DNA of 47,276 nucleotides from contig CALXFP010000003.1 of assembly GCA_944387615.1 (NCBI GenBank), positions 1 to 47,276 of the forward strand, given 5' to 3'. A program made the translations under genes and the position numbers. Shown here piece by piece: positions 12,401 through 21,400 of this stretch. A model generated the notes under the pieces. That model ran no database searches, was not told the origin of the DNA, and saw nothing but the letters and a program-made list of their open reading frames with translations. The number at the start of each line of letters is the position of its first letter. The stretch's first letter is position 1. The stretch is from an uncultured Oscillospiraceae bacterium (GTDB lineage Bacteria; Bacillota; Clostridia; Oscillospirales; Oscillospiraceae).

Positions 12401-15400
12401 GAGAAGGTCAGGGCCGCGCCCGCAGCCAGCGAGCGGTTGTTGGCTCTGGATTCCACCAGCACTTTGCCGTTGTGAGCAATGAGGGTAGCCTTCTGTGCTG
12501 CAACGGCGGGGTTTTCGCTGATACCCGCACCGGCATGTGCCTTCTGGCTGAACTGCCGCACCAGAACGGTGGCACCAGCCGCAGCTGTGCTGCTGCCGGA
12601 AGCAGACAGGCTCAGCATGGCTGCCAGCAGATCGCTGTCATTGAAAGCGTGGAGCAGCACATCGCCTGCCATCGCCTCCAGTACTGTGCCGCTGCCAGCC
12701 AGAGCCATAGTTTCGGAACTGGTGGCAAAATACGCCAGTGTGGCCGCCGCATTTGCGGTACCGGAAGGTGCACCGGAGGCAGAGGCCAGAATTTCCATCA
12801 CCCGGTCCGCACTGTCAGCGGTGAGGGCTATGGAGGACGCCTTGACCACGGTGTTATCGCCCACACGGGCACCTGTTTCGTTATGGATATCGGTCCAGGC
12901 CACAGTGCCGCCTACTGCCACATTGGTACTGCCGGCAGCAAGGCCCATATTGGCTGCGATAAGCGCCAACTGGAAGTCATTGTCTGCGTCCACAGCAAAG
13001 GCTCCATCGGTGTAGATGGCAACGCCATCTCCCACCGAGGCCAGCGCCGCAGCGCTGCTCTCTACCAGGTTAAACCCGCCGCCCAGTGTCAGGAGGGCAG
13101 AACCAGTGACCGCATCGGCAGTGGCCACGTCCCACACCAGATTTCTGGCAGTGGCTGCTACGGTCACGTCTCCCGCTGCATGGATAGCACGATCTGTCTG
13201 ACCATTGCCAATCCTGGCTTCCGATTTATCCTTCAGCTGTGCCAAAGACACCACCGCTCCCGCGCCCGCCTTGGCGGTACCCAGGCTGGCGGAGCCGGCG
13301 ATAACCCGAGCCTCAGCGGAAGAATCCGCCCGTACAGTCAGGCTATCGCCCTGGTTATTCTTGCCCAGGGTAAGCGCAGCGCCGTCGCCGATGGAAGCCA
13401 GCACACTGTTTTCAGCCAGCAGCTGGGCTACGGTACCCGCCACATTGGCAGCCCCGGGTGCTCCATGGTGCAGACTGCCGGAGACAGCCTCTACATAATA
13501 GTTTACAGTTGCCAGATAGTTGATCATATCCAGCAGATCCAACAGGTCGTCTGTGCCGATGGTACACTCCACCTTGATCTGGCGGATATGCGCCAGATCG
13601 TCAGGCATGGTGATGTGCATGAGGCCCTTGTCGGTCTCACCCACGGTGGCATCCTGATTGGAAATCGTGAGCAAGTCGCTCCAGTCGAAGGGGAACTTGT
13701 ACACACTCTCGTCCACCAGCGGCCGATCGGCGGTAACGGTGAGGGTGTTTGCTTCGACGGTGAGGCCGTCACCGATCTTCGCCTGGATGTCGCTGAAGGA
13801 GTGCAGCATGGCAAAGGACGCGCCAACGCCCACCGTCTGTGCGCCGATGTTGGCACCCAGAGCGCGGATGGCCAGCTTGCTCAGGTCTTTGGCAGTGACG
13901 AACACATCGCCGCCTGCCTTAATGATCACGTTGTTGCCCAGCAGGGCCAGGGTATCGGCCTTGTCAGTGAGCACAGCCACGGCACCGGCCACCCCCAGCG
14001 TGCCCTGCATACCGGTGGCGATGGAAGCCGCCACGGCCTGGGCGCTCATATAGCCGGGATAATTGCCGGTGAGGTTCTGAGTGGTGTCAGCAGTGACCGT
14101 GACATCCTTTGCCGCCTCCAGGGTCACGCCGCCGCCCACATTGGCCTCAGCGGTGTTCTCGTTGAGGGTCACAGACACGGCAGCTGCCACGATGTTGGCT
14201 CCCATGCCGCTGGTCACGGTGGCGCCGGTTGCCCGGTTGCGGAAGTTGACCACGTTCTCGGCCTTGGTCTGCACGTCGCCCCTCCGGGATGTCACATTGC
14301 CCAGAATCCGGGCTAAGGTATGGTGCTCGGTAAAGGCCAGAGCAATGGCTGCCGCCACATTCAGGCTGGAAGTCTGGGGCTGTACGCCCGCCACCTGCGC
14401 ACCGGAACCGGAAACGGAATCATTCAGCTCGCTGGTGTTGGCAGTACCCTTGGTCAGGTCCAGTCCAAAGGCTTTCAGCAGGTTGGAAGAATAGGGCACT
14501 GCATCCAGCTTGCCGCCAATGCTGCCGCCAGCCTGGTTGGCTTTTTCCTGCAGTTTGGAAGCGCCCATCTTGTTGGTACCTGCCACAATCTTATTGCGGA
14601 TGGTGCTGGTCTCGGCTGCGCCGGGGCTGATGTAATTCAGTCCTTCCCGGAATTTCTCCAGCAGCCGGTCCAGATCTGCACCGATGGAGGTTGCCATGGC
14701 GTAGCTCTCGTCGGTAACATTGGTGGCACTGTGCACCCGTACACTTCCGGCAGCAGTGGTGTCTGCTTCCAGAGAAGCGGTGATGTCGCCGCTGACCAGG
14801 TTAACGCCTACCGCTGCACCCACGGCTGCCCGGCTGCCCGCTGCGAATGCAGACACGCCGGTGTAGCTGTCGCCGCCGTAGAGGGCCTGCACCAGCACAT
14901 TGGCCATGGCGAAAATATCCTCGCCCTGGGCGTTCTGTCCGATAACGATGGCACTGTCGATGGTGTCCAGGACATTGACGGTCTCCAGACTGCCGCCGGA
15001 GAGCAGAGCCGCTTTGACGATGTTGTTGACCACCGCCACGGCTACGCCGGCATCAAAGGAGATACCCTTGGTGTTGGTGCCGCCGGAAGCTGCCTGGGCC
15101 AGCTGCTTGTTGGTAGCGGAACCCAGGGTAGGCACATACTCAAAGGCTTTGTCCCGCCGGGCAATAGGGTCGCTGCCTGCCACGGACACGGTATCCACAT
15201 CATCCCGGAAGGTAGCCAGAATGGCCAGGGACGCTGCCCGGATAACCCGGTTGCCCAGGGTGGTGACGCTGTCACCAGAAACGGTCTCAGTACCGATCAT
15301 AGCCGTGACCACAGCATCAATCAGGTTGGCAGCGAAGGAAGCACCCACGCCCACCGAGCTGCCGGGCTTACGGGCCGTGACTGCCTTGGCAGCCATGCCC

Positions 15401-18400
15401 AGCGACTTATCGGCACTGGCGGAAGCCGTGGTATAAACCTTCTGTGCCTCATTGGCCTCTACCCGGATATCTCCGCCGGCAGTCATATCCGGCTGGTCGC
15501 CGACGGCATCCCGCCCGGCGATGGTAGCACTGGACACTGCATGGATGATGGTGATGGCCGCAGAACCAGCCACGCCCACACCTGCTGCACCCACGCCGGA
15601 AACTGTCTGGGTGGAAATGGTATGGCCTACGCCGTCCAGCTCGCTGCCCGTGGCAAACTTGGTGGTGAGCAGTGCGGCAAAGGCTTCATACAGGTCGTTG
15701 ACCGCAAAGCCCAGCTGGGTCATCTCGGCGCTGATCTTGTCCAGAACCGGCACCTGCAGGCGGTTGCCGTCACCCAGGTAAGGAATCCAGTTGCCCTCTT
15801 CGCCCATCACGGCAAAGACGTCTTCGATATAGGCCAGCAGTGCATCGGAATAGAGCTTTGCATTCTGCTCGGCGGTGTTGACGTCACCGGTGAGGCTAGC
15901 CTTGATCTGCTCGGTCAGGATGTTCTGGTATTCCTTGGCACCCTGGACCCGCTGGGCCTGCTTTTCATCTTCGGTGCCGCCGGTAATACCCAGCAGTTTA
16001 TCCACGGCCTGTTTCTGCTCCTCGGTAAGCGCAGGACTGCCGCCCTGCGCCAGCTGGAGCAGAATCTCCATGAGTTCGTAGCCCAACACCCGCTTTTCAG
16101 CGGCATAGGCCATCATGGTCTGCAACTGACTGACCAGGTCTGCAGTCAGAGCCTGGTAGCCCCACTGCGCACCGTATTCCGTATAGGGATTTTCTTCGCC
16201 GGTGTAGCTTTCGATCACCGACGCAATGATGTACTGCTGCAGACCATAGACGTGCTCCATGGTCAGCTGGGTATTATTGTCCGCCTGCCAGGCTGCAAAA
16301 ATGAGTTCTTCCAGCAGTTCGGTGAGGGTACGCTGGCCTGCGCCGTCTACCACCACTTCGCCCACCTTGACCCATTCCTCTTCTTTCAGATCCTGCTGCC
16401 AGAGGGCGATGGCGATCATCTCCTCGATGGCTTTCGCCAGAGTCTGCTTTTCCTCATCGGTCAGGTTCTGTTTATCCTTCAGCGTCAGGAAGATGTACTC
16501 GGTGCTGGTCTTGAGGGCGTTATCCCCAACTGCACCCAGCAGTTCTTCCAGATGACCAGTCTGGAGCAGGTAGTCCACCAACAGGTCATACGCTTTGTCC
16601 AGCAGGTCGGACTGGGCCTTTTCGTAGATCTCGGCAGTTACGGTGATGTCGCCACCTGCAGTGAGTCTGCCCTTGCCCACCTGGGCGATGTTCTGGTGGT
16701 CCACCATGTTCACCGCCACCGCTGCGCCAATACCTACATAGCTATTGGTCGTACCTGCGTTGGAGGTAATCTTGGCATCAGTGTCGTTGCGGGAGATCAC
16801 GGTGATGTCCTCGCCGGCAGATACGTCCACATCGGAGATGAGGGCTCGGGAGAGGTTGTTATGCAGGTTCACGGCGATGGCCGCCGCCACCTGGATGCTG
16901 CCCTCCATGGTCTCAAAGGGACTACGGCCGGCTGCAGCCTTGCTCACCGAGGAGGTGTTGACGTTTTTGGTATTGACCCTGTCCGCCAGGGCCTTGCCAT
17001 TGTTCAGTTTTTGGTCGGCGGTCTGATCCGCCTTGCTTATGTGTGAGCCGTCACCGGAAGAGGTGCTTCCGCCAGGGGTGATGGTGCCTCCCACCAGCCC
17101 CTCGCTGCCCGATGCACCGGCACTTCCGGCATCCTGGCCACCGCTGCCGCCCGCCGCCGGGGCGCCCTTCACGGAGGCCTTGACGGTCTGGGTAACACGG
17201 CTTACAGACTGGGCAGCCACGGAGATATCCTTGCCCGCTTTGGCCTGCCGTTTCAGCAGGCTTTCTGCGCTGTCATTGACAACGCCCACTGCCACGGCCG
17301 CACCGATGCCCACATTGGTACCGGCGCTGGCAGCATCTGCGGTAAGGAAACGGATCATACGGTTCTGGGCTGTGATGGCCACATTGCCCAGGGCATCCAC
17401 GCCCTGACCGGCAGCTTCACCCAGTTCGGACAAAACATACACACCGGAAATGCTGGTTGCAGACACCGGGGTCAGGGAGGTGCCGCCTGCAGAGCCTGCC
17501 GCCGCGAACACCCGCTCGCTGCCCATATAATAGGAGTCCACAATCACATTGCCCAGTCTGGCATCAGAAGGCACACTGCCGTCCAATGCCCGCAGCACCA
17601 CCCCATCGGGGATAGAGGCGACCACGTCGATGCCGGTCACGGCAACGGCAATGCCGGCTCCCACGCCGACGCTGGAGCGGCTGTAGGATTTTTCATTTTC
17701 CAGAGGGAACATACCCAGGGAGCGGCGGGCCCGCTTGCCGCTGGCATCCGCCACCGTTTCCAGGCGGCTGTCGGCCACACGGGAAACCACACTCAGATCG
17801 GCACCTTCACCCAGCCGGTATTCTCCGGCAGGGCTGAGTTCTGCCTTGGAATTCAGGGTAATCACATGTACTGTGATCGCACCGCCCAGCATGGCAGTCT
17901 CCGCCGGCGGAATGTGGCCGGACTTGGCGATCGCAGAGGAATCCACTCGCCGGTTATCCACCATCACCGCCAGGGTCTTGCCTGCGGTGACAGCGCCCTG
18001 GGCAATGCGGGCTGCAGCGTTGTGGTTAAACACGGTGACATTCACAGCGATGCCTGCAGCAGTATTGGTGGGGTCCTTGGTGATCTGCACCTTGCCGAAT
18101 CCGGGGATGACGGCGATGGTAGAATTATTATAGAGAGAACCATCCGCCCGAGTTTGGGAGGTGGTCTCGCCAAAGGCGTGCAGCTGCACACCGTCTGCGG
18201 CACGCACCGCACCAGCGGTGTCGATAAGTGCCAGAATGTCGTTGTCGATGACAGCCAGGGCCAGTGCGCCCATGGCTTGAGTCCGGGACACATCCTGATT
18301 GGGATCTGTCTCCGCCACGCCTTTGTTGAACAGGCTGCCCAGGGTGTTGCTGCCGGTGATCTTGCTCAGCGCCCATGCAGGAGTGCCGGAAGTACCGGTA

Positions 18401-21400
18401 CGCATGCCCATCACCGACTCGGTCAGGCTGACCATGGAACGCAGCGACTGCTTCTGGGTGGGCTGCTGGGTAAAGGTGGGATTGCCATACTCGTCCACAT
18501 ACACGCTGATGGGCGAGGAAATGGCGTAGGTACGGTTGCGGATCAAACTGTCGGCCTCAGCACGGACGGTGCCGCCGGTGCTGGCCACCGCAGCGGTGCT
18601 GCCCGTCTCATCGCCGTAGTTGCCCACATACACCCCGGTACGTCCCAGGGCGATACTCACCGCCACGAACACGCCGCTCTTGGGTTTCATGCGTGCAACA
18701 TCGGTAGGACCGGCAACGCTGGCAGCTTCGGTATCGATACGGCTGCGGGCGTCCAAAAGAACGTCGCCGCCGGCTGTAATGTTGGCATCGTCAGTTACGA
18801 TGGTTTCGGTTTCCACGATGGCCACCACACTGGAAAGGGAGAGCAGCGCTTTGGGGAAGCTTCCCTTATCCACCGCACTGATGTATACTTCGCTGTCGGT
18901 ACGCAGCACAGTCCCTCCTCCGCTAGTCAGCCGGGCGTTGCCGTCCACCAGGACGGTGGTTCTGGCCTGACCCCAAGCAAAGGACAGCGGGATATAGCTA
19001 AGCAGCTCTGCGCAGTCGAAATCCACCAGTGTGGATGCCAGCGCATGGATCGGTCCCTGGCCTGCATGGATGCTGCCGTGAAGCAGAATCTCCGCAATGG
19101 GCTGCTTGACGATGACAAAGTTGGGGAAGTTGGAGGCCACGCCAGCCATCATGTCCACCATGCCAGAGGTCTGGCGGATGGAAGCAATGAGATCCACCAC
19201 TCCGGCAGCATTCAGCGATGCACCCTCAGTCACCACAATACGGACAGTGGGAGCAGCCTCGTACAGGCCGATACCGTATTCCATCTCGGTCTGGGTAAGT
19301 TCATCTTCTGCCACGGTGACGGTCAGTGCATCCTCGTCCAGGACGTCCGGGTCCTCGGCTTCTGCCAGGATAAGGATGTGTTCACCGGTAACCGGCCCTA
19401 GGATCTCCACTTCCGGCGCCTGGAGGATGACGGTAAGGCCATCGGCCAGCAGCTTTTCAATGGTGATCTTGCCGGAGGCTTCCACCAGCAGATTGGACAG
19501 ATATGTGGCTATCCCCCGTACAGCGGCTACCAGGTTCACTGTAATATCCACAGTTGGATCCAGAATCCGGCTCACCACATAATCGGTGAAATCCTGAGCC
19601 GTAAAATCAACGGTGGACACATTGCCAAGAATGACGGTGTGCTTGTTTTCCAGACGGTCGGTCACGGCATCCAGGCCGTCACCGAAATGGATGTCTATCC
19701 CCTGCCGCAGGGCCACCGTGTTCAGGATTTCTTCCACGATGTCGATAGACAGATCGGGCAGCAGCCACACTACGCTCTGGGCATACAGATGCAGGCCGTC
19801 ATCCGTCTTATAAATACGTTCTGCATAGGGAACATCACCCAGGATGTCCTCGCCATTGTAGATGTACTTCGCCGCAAGGCTGCCGGTGAGATGCAGCCGG
19901 TCATAGCCGCCCTCTGCATCCTCATGGACGGTCACATCCAGGCCGAACACATCATGGAAGGCGCTGGTGGTGTCCAGGTTAATGACGTCATCGCCATCGC
20001 CGCCGGAAATGACATACTTGCTGCGGTACTGCTTCTGATCCTCTTTCAGCCCGTATTGGGAGATGAGCTGGGAGAACTCCTGGTAAAGATTGCGGCCGTT
20101 GACCATGGTAAGGCCACCGGTGACAGTCATGGTGTCAGCTCCGCCGCCCAGGTCCACAGTCAGGTTCGTGCCGCCCATATCGATGTCAAAATTGTAAAGG
20201 GCCATGAATTTGCCGGTACGCGGATCTATACCACTTCCGGCGTAGACATTGGTGGAGTTGACCAGGCGTACCAGCAGGTCGTCGGTGCCGTCGCCAGTGT
20301 TCACGTTCACCATAGTCATCGTACGGTTTTCAATGTCCCGAATCAGCTCTTCCACCCGCTGCTTGACAGCCAGCGCAAACTTGTTGGCAGTATCCTGGAT
20401 GACATCGCCGGTGGATGAGGACTGGGAGGCATTGTAGATGTCCTTCACCGCATTGAAAATGGCCAGTGGGTCGGAGTTTCCGATGCCCACCGTGGCGCTG
20501 GGTGCCTGGGTCACCTGCAGCTCAATGCGGTCATCGCCGCTGCCGCTGCTCACGTTGACCACACCCACGTTTTCCGTATGGATGACCACATTGTCATCCA
20601 GCTGGGTGCCCTCGTATGTAAACTCCAGGGCATTTTTGATCTGGATTTGTTCCTTGGAAGAGAAGTACAGGCCAGCCAGCAGCACCTCGAAACCGTCCGA
20701 CAGGAAGTTGCCCTTCATACTGGCGCTCCCGTCCGATTCCTGGCCGTTCTTGTACTGTTCGGTAACGATGGAGATGGTTGCGTAGGGATAAACCCGATCA
20801 TCTTCTGTGAAAATAACCGAACTGACGGAATTGTCGTTGTCTGCCGGATCACTGGGATCAGGAGGATCGCCGCCGGTCAGGTGATAACCAATGGCATCCA
20901 GCAGGTCACTGTACAGCTGGCTGCCGGCAGAGAGGTTCACATCTCCCTCGTAGGTACCTGCGGTGACAACGATTTCGATGTTGACCTTATCCCCTTCCAG
21001 GGAAGGCAGGTTGGTCTTGAGGTAGTCTACTGCCCCGTTCAAAGCGTTGACAATGGCGCTGTTGGCCGTGTCGTTTTTGAACGCCTCGGAGTCCAGGGTT
21101 TTGCCGTTAACCGACAAAGTGGCACTGCCCTCCGGAACCATAAAGTCTTCTTCCACTTCGGATCCGCCGTTGTCCTCCAGCAGGCTGCCATCGACAGGCG
21201 GCGTGGTATCTTCCGACTCGTCCGGAGCCACAGCTGCACCGCCCCCATCTTCCTGCGCTTCCCCGCCGGGTTCCGGTTCGCTAAGTTCCGGTGCGGTGGG
21301 TTCCGGTTCGCTAGATTCCGGCTCGGCGGGTTCCGACTCGCCAGGTTCCGGCTCTGCGGGTTCCGGTTCACCAGGTTCCGGCTCGGCGGGTTCCGACTCG

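Noticed and set aside
10852-14316. Very long plus-strand open frame (1,154 codons)
   Set aside because: Same cause: a mirror of the giant gene's repeats, Cys/His/Gly-rich and without protein-like features. Similar frames at 5590, 8107, 14320 and 17866 are rejected for the same reason.
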